Positions 1-6,021 of a DNA stretch of 8,503 nt are shown piece by piece (position 1 is the stretch's first letter; each line of letters opens with the position of its first letter). The notes under the pieces are model-generated. The model was not told the origin of the DNA. It saw only the letters and a program-made list of their open reading frames with translations, and did no database searches. The position numbers were made by a program, and so were the translations under genes. Source of the stretch: Streptomyces sp. NRRL F-6676 (GTDB taxonomy: Bacteria > Actinomycetota > Actinomycetes > Streptomycetales > Streptomycetaceae); NCBI RefSeq assembly GCF_000725625.1, contig NZ_JOHS01000096.1, forward strand, positions 1 through 8,503. The letters run 5' to 3'.

Positions 1-27
1 GGTGGGGGCACCGCGGGGGTTCCTCAC

Positions 28-46
28 GGGTGCGGGTGGGTGCGGG
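28..46 (+). repeat. G-quadruplex-capable GGGTGC run
   Basis: Four GGG runs are separated by TGC, T and TGC, which fits the classical G3N1-7 quadruplex pattern on the plus strand. Similar runs recur at 253-275 and 3214-3259. The pattern is seen directly; formation of a quadruplex is inferred. Confidence 0.5.
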
Positions 47-72
47 CTGTCAGTGGGTGATCACTGACAGCC
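45..72. terminator. Perfect 11-bp stem-loop, terminator or operator
   Basis: GGCTGTCAGTG at 45-55 is exactly complementary to CACTGACAGCC at 62-72, with a 6-nt loop (GGTGAT). No T-tract follows on either strand, but Streptomyces terminators often lack one. The site lies beyond the 3' end of the flavin dehydrogenase gene and perhaps of an unseen gene to the left, so a bidirectional terminator is the simplest reading. The arms are less GC-rich than their surroundings and TGTCAGTG/CACTGACA also looks like a dyad operator, so a regulatory role for a gene left of the window cannot be excluded. Confidence 0.5.
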
Positions 73-155
73 AAGCGGGCGGGTGTGGTCGGCGTCAAGG
101 GTGGGGTGCGCGTTACTCGCGTCAACGAGGGTGGGGGTGGCTGTAGTTGGGGTTT

Positions 156-235
156 TCGCCCCCGCCGCCCCTACCCTTCCCGTCCCTTCAAGGGGCTCCG
201 CCCCTTGGACCCCGGGGGGCGCCTGAGAGCTCGGG
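156..235 (-). repeat. Composite intergenic repeat module, copy A
   Basis: This block matches the reverse complement of 3396-3465. A 30-nt block (156-185) equals 3436-3465, and a 28-nt block (188-215) equals 3408-3435, separated by a 2-nt indel. After a 10-nt insertion here (216-225), the GAGCTC-containing end also matches. It contains a hairpin with an 8-bp stem, CAAGGGGC (189-196) and GCCCCTTG (200-207), and a 3-nt loop. Read on the minus strand it lies downstream of the flavin dehydrogenase gene in the same order as copy B downstream of the transporter. GGGGCTCCGCCCC-type elements are, as I recall, widespread between Streptomyces genes; a role in 3'-end processing or termination is inferred. 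Confidence 0.8.
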
Positions 236-252
236 GGGGTGGGTTCGTTGGC

Positions 253-275
253 GGGTGCGGGCGGGTGCGGGCGGG
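253..275 (+). repeat. G-quadruplex-capable GGGTGC/GGGC run
   Basis: Five GGG runs are separated by TGC, C, TGC and C. The G-rich strand is the plus strand, so the transcript of the adjacent minus-strand gene would be C-rich here. It corresponds in position to the C-rich stretch at 3371-3382 of the other module. Confidence 0.45.
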
Positions 276-278
276 TCG

Positions 279-334
279 GTGGCTGGTCGCGCCCGCGCGG
301 CGGAGCCGCAGATCCCGCACAGCCCCGCGCCCCT
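279..334. repeat. Degenerate Streptomyces intergenic inverted-repeat arm
   Basis: The segment starts with GTGGCTGGTCGCGC (279-292) and ends with AGCCCCGCGCCCCT (321-334). These resemble the outer and inner parts of the inverted repeat at 3262-3291, with an inserted stretch between them. The insert forms a small hairpin, GCGGC (297-301), GGA loop, GCCGC (305-309), with the same GGA loop as the module hairpins. It sits 17 nt beyond the stop codon of the flavin dehydrogenase gene and may form part of its 3' end. Confidence 0.5.
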
Positions 335-350
335 CAACGGTCCGGGGGCG

Positions 351-2006
351 TCACCCCACCGTGCGGGCTGCCGCGCGGCCGGCCGTGCGGCCGGAGAAGA
401 GGCAGCCGCCGAGGAACGTGCCCTCCAGGGCCCGGTAGCCGTGGACGCCGCCGCCGCCGAAGCCGGCGGCCTCACCCGCGGCGTAGAGGCCGGGCAGGGG
501 CTCGCCGCTGTCGGTCAGGACGCGCGAGGAGAGGTCGGTCTCCAGGCCGCCGAGGGTCTTGCGGGTGAGGATGTGCAGCTTGACCGCGATCAGCGGCCCC
601 GCCGCGGGGTCGAGGATGCGGTGCGGCGCCGCCGTGCGGATCAGCCGGTCGCCGAGGAACCTGCGTGCCCCGCGGATCGCGGTCACCTGGAGGTCCTTGG
701 TGTACGGGTTGGCCACCTCGCGGTCGCGGGCGACGATCTCGCGGCGCAGTTCCGCCTCGTCGATCAGCGGCTCCTCGGTGAGCGCGTTCATGCGGCGCAC
801 CAGTGCGCCGAGGTCCTTCTCGACGACGAAGTCGGCGCCGTGCTCCATGAAGGCCCGCACCGGCCCCGGCACGTCCGTGCGCGCCCGCCCGAGGACGTCG
901 CGCACCGACTTCCCCGTCAGATCGGGGTTCTGCTCGGAGCCGGAGAGCGCGAACTCCTTGCCGATGATCTTCCGGTCGAGGACGAACCACGTGTAGTCGT
1001 ACCCGGTACGCATGATGTGTTCGAGCGTGCCGAGGGTGTCGAAGCCGGGGAAGAGCGGCACCGGCAGCCGTCGGCCGCGCGCGTCGAGCCAGAGCGAGGA
1101 GGGGCCGGGCAGGATGCGGATGCCGTGCTTGTCCCAGATGGGGTCCCAGTTCTGGACGCCCTCGGTGTAGTGCCACATCCGGTCGCGGTTGATCACGTGC
1201 GCGCCGGCCGTCTCGGCGATGCCGAGCATCATGCCGTCGACGTGCGCGGGAACGCCGGAGATCATGTGCTCGGGCGGGGTGCCGAGGCGTTCCGGCCAGT
1301 GGGCGCGGACCAGGTCGAAGTTGCCGCCGATGCCGCCGGAGGTGACGATCACCGCCTGTGCCCGGTACTCGAAGGCTCCGATGACGGTACGGCTGCTGGC
1401 GCGCCCGCGCTCGACGTCCGAGGGCTCCAGCACCTCGCCGGAGACGGTGTCGAGGGCGCCGCCGGAGCGGGACAGCCCGGTGACCCGGTGCCGGAACGCC
1501 GGCCGCACCAGTCCCCGGGCGACGCCCTCCCGTACCCGGCGCTCGAACGGTGCGACCACTCCCGGCCCGGTCCCCCACGTGATGTGGAAGCGCGGCACGG
1601 AGTTGCCGTGCCCGATGGCGCCGTAGCCGCCGCGCTCGGCCCAGTTCACGAGGGGGAAGAACCGCACGCCCTGCCGGTACAGCCAGGAGCGCTTCTCCCC
1701 GGCCGCGAAGTCGACGTACGCCTCGGCCCAGCGGCGCGGCCAGTGGTCTTCCGGACGGTCGAACGCGGCCGTGCCCATCCAGTCCTGGAGGGCGAGCGCG
1801 TGACTGTCCTTGATCCGCATGCGGCGCTGCTCGGGCGAGTCGACGAGGAACAGTCCGCCGAACGACCAGAACGCCTGGCCGCCCATGGACTGCTCGGGCT
1901 CCTGGTCGAGGAGGATCACCTTGCGGCCGGCGTCCACCAGTTCCGCCGTCGCGGCGAGACCGGCGAGGCCCGCTCCGATCACGATCACGTCAGCGTCGTA
2001 GGCCAT
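351..2006 (-). CDS. FAD-binding dehydrogenase (FAD_binding_2, KstD/fumarate reductase-like)
   Basis: A 551-residue cytosolic flavoprotein. The N terminus is a Rossmann fold: VIVIGAGLAG at residues 7-16 gives the GxGxxG dinucleotide-binding motif, and LLDQE at 32-36 closes the second strand. GGQAFWSFGGLF (42-53) follows. Near the C terminus, GLYAAGEAAGFGGGG (506-520) with HGYRALEGTFLGG is the second FAD-contacting block typical of the family that includes ketosteroid dehydrogenases and fumarate reductases. From memory it resembles the mycobacterial FAD-binding dehydrogenase Rv0785 over its whole length, so the gene looks intact. The substrate is unknown; steroid dehydrogenation should not be assumed. 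The start is the ATG at 2006, preceded by AGAGG on the minus strand (complement of 2015-2019) at 8-nt spacing. It is transcribed divergently from the transporter gene across 249 bp, so a shared control region is possible. Confidence 0.93.
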   Translation of the reverse strand: MAYDADVIVIGAGLAGLAATAELVDAGRKVILLDQEPEQSMGGQAFWSFGGLFLVDSPEQRRMRIKDSHALALQDWMGTAAFDRPEDHWPRRWAEAYVDFAAGEKRSWLYRQGVRFFPLVNWAERGGYGAIGHGNSVPRFHITWGTGPGVVAPFERRVREGVARGLVRPAFRHRVTGLSRSGGALDTVSGEVLEPSDVERGRASSRTVIGAFEYRAQAVIVTSGGIGGNFDLVRAHWPERLGTPPEHMISGVPAHVDGMMLGIAETAGAHVINRDRMWHYTEGVQNWDPIWDKHGIRILPGPSSLWLDARGRRLPVPLFPGFDTLGTLEHIMRTGYDYTWFVLDRKIIGKEFALSGSEQNPDLTGKSVRDVLGRARTDVPGPVRAFMEHGADFVVEKDLGALVRRMNALTEEPLIDEAELRREIVARDREVANPYTKDLQVTAIRGARRFLGDRLIRTAAPHRILDPAAGPLIAVKLHILTRKTLGGLETDLSSRVLTDSGEPLPGLYAAGEAAGFGGGGVHGYRALEGTFLGGCLFSGRTAGRAAARTVG

Positions 2007-2200
2007 GCGCGTTTCCTCTCGCCCCGTCGTCGTACCGCACCGCCGACTCTCTTGTTACCGGCTGGTCAGATCCTTGGGGCAGGCGGGTGACCGCGTCAAC
2101 CGTCCGCACGGCCCGCCTCCGGCGTCGGGCGCCGGATCCGGGGTACTGACGAGCGCGTCACAGCCCGGGGCACTCACGGGCGGGGCGCGGCCCGGGCCGC

Positions 2201-2206
2201 TACAGT
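2201..2206 (+). promoter_or_regulatory. Possible -10 element for the transporter gene
   Basis: TACAGT lies 50 bp before the GTG start and resembles a Streptomyces -10 hexamer. No convincing -35 stands 16-19 bp upstream, where the sequence is a run of G and C, so this is a weak call. I could not identify a promoter for the divergent flavin gene in the same 249-bp gap. Confidence 0.25.
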
Positions 2207-2255
2207 CAGCGGGATACGCCTTCCGTGACCCCGCTGAGTTATCGAGGTACACAGC

Positions 2256-3182
2256 GTGTCGGTACTGGTTCTGGTTCTCTCGGTGAGCGCTGCCGTCTGT
2301 CTGGGCGTCGGGTTCGTGCTCCAGCAGAATGCCGCCCAGCAGGCGCCGCTGAGCGACTTCCTCTCCCCCCGGCTGCTGCTCGACCTGATGCGGGTGCCGC
2401 GCTGGCTGGGCGGGATCGGGTGCATGATCGCCGGCATGGTGCTGGGCGCGGTCGCGCTGTCCCAGGGCGAGGTGTCCCTGGTCGAGCCGCTGCTCGCCAC
2501 GAACCTGCTGTTCGCGCTGGTGCTGTCCCGGCACTGGCCGCGCGGCGCGCAGGCCCGCCGGCCGCTGGGCCGGCAGGGCTGGTCGGGGCTGCTGATGCTG
2601 GCGGGGGGCGTCACCGCGTTCATCGTCGCGGGCCGGCCGAGCGGCGGGCAGGCGGTCGCCGATCCGGTACGGCACTGGGCGATCATCGGCTCGATGGCGG
2701 GGCTCGCGCTGCTGCTGACGACGGCGGCGAAACGTTCCCGGATGAGCACCGCGCCGGTGCTGCTGGCGCTCGCGGCGGGGCTGCTGTACGGCATGCAGGA
2801 CGCGCTCACCCGGGTGAGCGGACAGCGGTTCACCCACGGCGGCTTCACGGAACTGTTCACCGGCTGGCAGCCGTACGGGGTGGTGGTGTGCGGGGCGACG
2901 GGGCTGCTGCTGGTGCAGAGCGCGTTCGAGACGGCGTCCCTGCGGATGTCGCTCCCCGCGCTGACGGCGGCGGAGCCGTTGGCGGGCATCACGTGCGGGG
3001 TGGGGTTCCTCGGTGACCGGCTGCGCACGGATGTCGGCGCGCTGACGTGGGAGGCGACGGGGCTGGCGGCGATCGTGGTCGGCATCGTGCTGCTCGGCGC
3101 GCATCCGGCGATGCCGTGCGGGGGCGACGCGGCGAGCCGCGAAACGAAGCAGGACCATGACCGGGACCTGCAAGCGTATTAG
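2256..3182 (+). CDS. DMT-family (EamA-like) membrane transporter
   Basis: A 308-residue polytopic membrane protein. Hydrophobic helices lie near residues 3-22, 50-69, 75-91, 109-126, 141-157, 167-182, 206-223, 235-252 and 265-282, giving about nine visible segments where the drug/metabolite transporter superfamily usually has ten. SLVEPLLATNLLFAL (74-88) and LTAAEPLAGI (236-245) are the two related xxxEPLxA segments of the duplicated halves, each with a Glu-Pro in a helix. The tail after 284 is hydrophilic and probably cytoplasmic. The start is GTG at 2256, with GAGGT at 2244-2248 as ribosome binding site 7 nt away. Likely role is small-molecule exchange across the plasma membrane; the substrate cannot be read. 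Divergent orientation with the flavin dehydrogenase suggests, but does not show, a joint function. A hairpin with a T-tract follows the gene. Confidence 0.88.
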   Translation: MSVLVLVLSVSAAVCLGVGFVLQQNAAQQAPLSDFLSPRLLLDLMRVPRWLGGIGCMIAGMVLGAVALSQGEVSLVEPLLATNLLFALVLSRHWPRGAQARRPLGRQGWSGLLMLAGGVTAFIVAGRPSGGQAVADPVRHWAIIGSMAGLALLLTTAAKRSRMSTAPVLLALAAGLLYGMQDALTRVSGQRFTHGGFTELFTGWQPYGVVVCGATGLLLVQSAFETASLRMSLPALTAAEPLAGITCGVGFLGDRLRTDVGALTWEATGLAAIVVGIVLLGAHPAMPCGGDAASRETKQDHDRDLQAY

Positions 3183-3213
3183 GGCGCCTTGGAGCTCAGG
3201 GGCTTCTGTTCGT

Positions 3214-3259
3214 GGGCGGGTGCGGGTGCGGGTGCGGTGCGGGTGCGGGTGCGGGTGGG
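3214..3259 (+). repeat. GGGTGC tandem repeat, G-quadruplex-capable
   Basis: About seven GGGTGC units (one lacking a G) run from 3214 to 3259, starting 32 nt after the transporter stop codon. Eight GGG runs and one GG run are separated by 1-3 nt, so both DNA and the transporter's transcript could form a quadruplex here. The repeat array is seen; the structure is inferred. Confidence 0.6.
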
Positions 3260-3272
3260 ACGTGGCTGGTCA

Positions 3273-3353
3273 CGCAGTTCCCCGCGCCCCTCAGTCCCCG
3301 CGCCCCACAGAACCCGGGGCGCTCCTCGTTTTTCAGGGGCGCGGGGAACTGCG
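3273..3353. repeat. Streptomyces-type intergenic inverted repeat
   Basis: A 19-nt left arm (3273-3291, CGCAGTTCCCCGCGCCCCT) is the exact reverse complement of 3335-3353. The 43-nt spacer holds a second, nested inverted repeat. Elements with the core GTTCCCCGCGCCCCT are, as I recall, very common between Streptomyces genes, generally at 3' ends. Upstream, GTGGCTGGTCACG (3262-3274) extends the left arm in the form also seen at 279-292. Confidence 0.85.
3300..3333 (+). terminator. Probable intrinsic terminator after the transporter gene
   Basis: GCGCCCC (3300-3306) pairs with GGGGCGC (3316-3322) around a 9-nt loop. TCCTCG and five T residues (3329-3333) follow, a rare T-run in this GC-rich DNA. 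It is nested inside the larger inverted repeat and would end the transporter transcript about 150 nt after its stop codon. Hairpin and T-run are seen; termination is inferred. Confidence 0.5.
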
Positions 3354-3395
3354 CGAGAAGTCCCCACCCCCCGCACCCGCCCGACGCACCTCATC

Positions 3396-3465
3396 CACCC
3401 GAGCTCTCCGGGGTCCAAGGGGCGGAGCCCCTTGAGGACGGGAAGGGTAGGGGCGGCGGGGGCGA
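3396..3465 (+). repeat. Composite intergenic repeat module, copy B
   Basis: Inverted copy of 156-235: 58 identical positions in two blocks (3408-3435 and 3436-3465), plus the GAGCTCT end. It contains the hairpin CAAGGGGC (3416-3423), GGA loop, GCCCCTTG (3427-3434), then a purine-rich tail ending GGCGGGGGCGA. It lies downstream of the transporter and ends only about 20 nt before the Nudix start, so it also forms that gene's leader. Confidence 0.8.
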
Positions 3466-3485
3466 GAACATGTTGGATGGGCACC

Positions 3486-4037
3486 ATGACTGCCTCGGAC
3501 GAAACCCCCGCACCCGACCCCGCCGACGAGATCCTCGACGTCGTGGACGTGGACGACCGCGTCGTCGGACAGGCCCGCCGCGGCGAGGTCTACGCCCGCG
3601 GCCTCCGCCATCGCTGCGTCTTCATCCAGGCCCGCGACGCGGCGGACCGCATCTTCGTGCACCGCCGCACCCCCACCAAGCTCGTCTTCCCCTCCCTCTA
3701 CGACATGTTCGTCGGCGGCGTCGTCGGCGCCGGCGAGTCGTACGACGACGCGGCGCTGCGGGAGGCGGAGGAAGAACTCGGCGTCTCGGGGCTGCCGCGG
3801 CCCGAGCCGCTGTTCCGGTTCCTGTACGAGGACCCGGCGACGGGGCACGGCTGGTGGTCGGCGGTGTACGAGGTGCGGTGCGTGCTGCCGGTGCGGCCGC
3901 AGGTGGAGGAGGTCGCGTGGCACGGGTTCCTCGCCGAGGGGGAGGTGGAGGCGCGGCTCGGGGAGTGGGAGTGGGTGCCGGACGGGTTGGCGGCGTACGA
4001 ACGGCTGCGGAAGTGGCGGGGTGGGCGCGGGGTGTGA
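3486..4037 (+). CDS. Nudix hydrolase (YfcD/isopentenyl isomerase-like)
   Basis: A 183-residue soluble protein. It has a perfect Nudix box, GX5EX7REUXEEXGU, running from Gly78 through Glu84 and REAEEELGV (92-100); Glu96 and Glu97 with Glu93 would bind the divalent metals. HRRTPTKLVFPSLYDMFVGG just before the box resembles E. coli YfcD and the isopentenyl-diphosphate isomerase-like branch, as recalled. The substrate, a compound with a diphosphate linked to another group, is not readable. The start is uncertain: ATG 3486 (GGA at 3475-3477 as a weak binding site) is preferred. ATG 3477 in the same frame would add MGT. The long open frame upstream runs through repeat DNA and is not taken as coding. 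It precedes the DUF202 genes by 42 nt and could be co-transcribed. Confidence 0.9.
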   Translation: MTASDETPAPDPADEILDVVDVDDRVVGQARRGEVYARGLRHRCVFIQARDAADRIFVHRRTPTKLVFPSLYDMFVGGVVGAGESYDDAALREAEEELGVSGLPRPEPLFRFLYEDPATGHGWWSAVYEVRCVLPVRPQVEEVAWHGFLAEGEVEARLGEWEWVPDGLAAYERLRKWRGGRGV

Positions 4038-4079
4038 TGCGCCCCCCGCCCCCTGAATCGGCCGGATAAGGTCCCGTAC

Positions 4080-4469
4080 GTGAGTGATCTCGTGCGGAAC
4101 GTCCGGTTGTGGTTCGTGCCGGAGGAGGTGCGGGGGGAAGGCAGTACGCCCGACTACCGGTTCTCATTGGCCAACGAGCGGACCTTCCTCGCCTGGCTGC
4201 GGACCGCCCTCGCCCTGATCGGCGGGGGCTTCGCCGTGGACCAGTTCCTGCCGGACCTGGGCCGGGCCTGGCGCATCGGGCTGGCGCTCGCCCTGCTCGC
4301 CGCCGGTGTGCTGTGCGCGCTGCGGGCCGTCAACCACTGGGTGCGGTGCGAGCGGGCGATGCGGCGGGGGGAGGACCTGCCGGTCTCGCGCTTCCCCGTA
4401 CTGCTCGGCATCGCGATCGGCGTCGTCGCCGTCGCGATGGTCGTCGTCGTGCTGCTCGGCCGGGAATGA
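4080..4469 (+). CDS. DUF202/YidH family inner-membrane protein
   Basis: A 129-residue small membrane protein. The hydrophilic N terminus leads to NERTFLAWLRTALALIGGG (32-50), the hallmark of DUF202/YidH. Three membrane helices are visible near residues 39-55, 66-83 and 106-126. The N-terminal part is a little longer than the minimal domain, with a charged stretch LWFVPEEVRGEG. The molecular function of the family is not established. The start is GTG 4080, with ATAAGG (4066-4071) 8 nt upstream. The stop codon overlaps the next start as ATGA, implying translational coupling with the second DUF202 protein. Confidence 0.9.
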   Translation: MSDLVRNVRLWFVPEEVRGEGSTPDYRFSLANERTFLAWLRTALALIGGGFAVDQFLPDLGRAWRIGLALALLAAGVLCALRAVNHWVRCERAMRRGEDLPVSRFPVLLGIAIGVVAVAMVVVVLLGRE

Positions 4470-4798
4470 GGACACCCCCCGCCCCCGGGACCGGCCGCGA
4501 CCCCGGGTTGCAGCCCGAGCGCACCCGGCTCGCCTGGCGGCGTACGACCCTGTCGTGCACGGTCGCCGCCGTGCTCGCCGTGAAGACCGCGCTGCACGGC
4601 GGCTCCGCGGCCGGCTACGCCGTCTGCCTGGCCTGCGGCGCGCTCTGGCTGGCCTTCCTCGCCCTGGCGCACGTCCGCATCCGCACCCTGGCGTCGGCAC
4701 CGGTCGCCGGTCCGCCGCGCATGTCCGCCCGGCACGCCGCGCTCGCCGCGCTGGCCACGGTGGCGCTCGCCGTGTGCGCGGCCGTCCTGGTGGTGTGA
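4466..4798 (+). CDS. Second DUF202-type small membrane protein
   Basis: A 110-residue protein. LQPERTRLAWRRTTLS (15-30) is a variant of the DUF202 signature NERTxLAWxRT, followed by helices near 29-41, 51-69 and 90-110; the chain ends inside or right after the third helix. ATG 4466 overlaps the previous TGA by ATGA, so no separate ribosome binding site is needed. The paired arrangement with the upstream YidH protein suggests the two form a heteromeric membrane complex; that is inferred. It could also be called simply a DUF202 domain protein. Confidence 0.85.
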   Translation: MRTPPAPGTGRDPGLQPERTRLAWRRTTLSCTVAAVLAVKTALHGGSAAGYAVCLACGALWLAFLALAHVRIRTLASAPVAGPPRMSARHAALAALATVALAVCAAVLVV

Positions 4799-4808
4799 GG
4801 GGCGGCGG

Positions 4809-4871
4809 GGCACCCCCGAGCCACCGGGGGGCACCCCCCTGCCACTGCGGAGCGCCCCCGTGCCACCGTGG
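4809..4871 (+). repeat. Three-copy 21-bp tandem repeat
   Basis: Three contiguous 21-nt units, 4809-4829, 4830-4850 and 4851-4871, share the form GGCACCCCC-NN-GCCAC-NGNGG, with a looser fourth copy around 4889-4911. The array begins 11 nt after the DUF202 stop codon. Runs of G and C facing each other (such as 4826-4839) can also fold back, so it may end the DUF202 transcript. Confidence 0.65.
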
Positions 4872-4916
4872 TTCCCGTCACGTCGGCCGTCACCCCCGTG
4901 TCGCCCACTGGACGAC

Positions 4917-4934
4917 ATACCGACCGGTCGGCAT
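4917..4934. promoter_or_regulatory. Palindromic TetR-type operator candidate
   Basis: ATACCGACCGGTCGGCAT has a perfect 12-bp palindrome, CCGACCGGTCGG (4920-4931), and two further matched pairs outside one mismatch. It ends 37 nt before the kinase start codon, in the position expected of a repressor site over a promoter. It is close to the TACCGACCGNTNGGTN site I recall for the TetR-family regulator PfmR of Thermus, which controls phenylacetate and fatty-acid catabolism genes; it differs at one defined base. No regulator gene is in the window, so the assignment is inference. Confidence 0.55.
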
Positions 4935-4971
4935 CATGAGCGGGTCACCGTTTTCCGGCGTAGGAGCGACG

Positions 4972-6015
4972 ATGAGTCCAGACCATCCGCCAGGTCTCGA
5001 TCCCGACCGGCTGCGCGAGCTGCTCGCGCGGGAGCGGCCCGGGCTTGTGCGCGGTCCCCTGACCGGCCGGCTGATCGAGGGCGGACGGTCGAATCTGACG
5101 TACGCGGTCTCCGACGGCACCACCAGGTGGGTCGTACGACGGCCCCCGCTCGGCCACGTCCTGGCCACCGCGCACGACATGCGGCGCGAGCACCGGGTGA
5201 TCAGCGCGCTGTACCCGACGGCCGTACCCGTGCCGCGCCCGGTGCTGCTGTGCGAGGACCCGGAGAACGAGGCGGCGCCCGGGGCGCCGTTCTACGTCAT
5301 GGAGTTCGTCGAGGGCACCCCGTACCGGACGGCCGACCAGCTCGCCCCGCTCGGTCCGGAGCGGACCCGGGAGGCGGTGCTCGGCCTCGTCGACACGCTC
5401 GTCGAGCTGCACGCCGTGGACCCGGCGGAGGTCGGGCTCGCGGACTTCGGCCGGCCCGAGGGCTTCCTCGACCGGCAGCTGCGGCGCTGGGGCAAGCAGC
5501 TCGACGCCTCCCGCAACCGCGAGCTGCCCGGCATCGACGAGCTGCACGCCGCGCTCGGCCGGAGGCTGCCGCACTCCCCCGCGCCCGCCGTCGTGCACGG
5601 CGACTACCGGCTGGACAACGTCCTGCTCGGCAACGACGACCGGATCACCGCCATCCTGGACTGGGAGATGTCCACGCTCGGCGACCCGCTCACCGACCTG
5701 GGCCTGCTGACCATGTACAGCGTGCCGCTCGGGCTGTCCGACTCCCCCGTCTCCACCACGGCCACGGCCCCGGGGCACCCGTCCCCGGCGGAGCTGGTCG
5801 AGCGGTACGCCGCGCGCTCGGGGCGCGACGTGTCCGCCGTCTCCTGGTACACGGCGTTCGCCTGGTTCAAGCTCGCCGTGATCCTGGAGGGCATCCACTA
5901 CCGGTACACGCTCGGCCAGACGGTCGGCGCCGGCTTCGACCGGATCGGGGATCTCGTCCCGGTCTTCATCGAACACGGCCTGACCACCCTGAAGCACGGC
6001 TCCGAGGAGGGCTGA
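4972..6015 (+). CDS. APH-fold phosphotransferase, candidate 4-hydroxyacyl-CoA kinase
   Basis: A 347-residue cytosolic kinase-like protein. GGRSNLTYAV (37-46) is the nucleotide-binding loop, VVRR (54-57) holds the candidate ATP-binding position and Glu73 is the probable partner. VVHGDYRLDNVLL (207-219) carries the catalytic Asp211 and Asn216, and ILDWE (228-232) the metal-binding Asp230. All key residues are present, so the enzyme should be active. The family is shared by aminoglycoside kinases, the N-terminal domain of animal ACAD10/ACAD11, and LvaA of Pseudomonas levulinate catabolism. Because the next gene encodes the matching acyl-CoA dehydrogenase, I infer phosphorylation of a 4-hydroxyacyl-CoA rather than of an antibiotic. 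Start ATG 4972 is chosen for its AGGAG (4962-4966); ATG 4936 in frame would sit beside the operator-like palindrome and is less likely. Confidence 0.92.
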   Translation: MSPDHPPGLDPDRLRELLARERPGLVRGPLTGRLIEGGRSNLTYAVSDGTTRWVVRRPPLGHVLATAHDMRREHRVISALYPTAVPVPRPVLLCEDPENEAAPGAPFYVMEFVEGTPYRTADQLAPLGPERTREAVLGLVDTLVELHAVDPAEVGLADFGRPEGFLDRQLRRWGKQLDASRNRELPGIDELHAALGRRLPHSPAPAVVHGDYRLDNVLLGNDDRITAILDWEMSTLGDPLTDLGLLTMYSVPLGLSDSPVSTTATAPGHPSPAELVERYAARSGRDVSAVSWYTAFAWFKLAVILEGIHYRYTLGQTVGAGFDRIGDLVPVFIEHGLTTLKHGSEEG

Positions 6016-6021
6016 TCCGTC

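Noticed and set aside
147..2090. Plus-strand open frame of 647 codons opposite the flavin dehydrogenase
   Set aside because: It is the antisense shadow of a clear FAD enzyme in very GC-rich DNA; its product is low-complexity with no domain, and no ribosome binding site supports it.
2132..2141. Palindrome CCGGATCCGG in the divergent gap
   Set aside because: Ten bases with one central ATC-type break is expected by chance and has no second supporting site.
2187..2200. 14-bp perfect palindrome GCGGCCCGGGCCGC before the transporter
   Set aside because: It is made only of G and C. By a rough estimate such palindromes arise by chance about once in a window of this size, so it is not called an operator although it adjoins the possible -10.
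2055..3173. Minus-strand open frame opposite the transporter
   Set aside because: The product is Arg/Pro/Gln-rich low-complexity sequence, while the plus strand encodes clear membrane helices with a good start.
3214..3259. CRISPR-like regular repeat
   Set aside because: The units are 6 nt, contiguous and without spacers; this is a simple tandem repeat.
3189..3485. N-terminal extension of the Nudix frame
   Set aside because: It runs through repeat DNA with hairpins and GGGTGC arrays; the Nudix domain is complete without it.
4306..4971. Long upstream extension of the kinase frame
   Set aside because: It overlaps both DUF202 genes and the tandem repeat. A strong AGGAG precedes ATG 4972, and the family's N terminus fits there.
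4972..6015. Aminoglycoside or macrolide resistance kinase
   Set aside because: It shares the fold, but its operon partner and overall sequence style are those of the ACAD10/11 N-terminal domain, so resistance is not the likely role.
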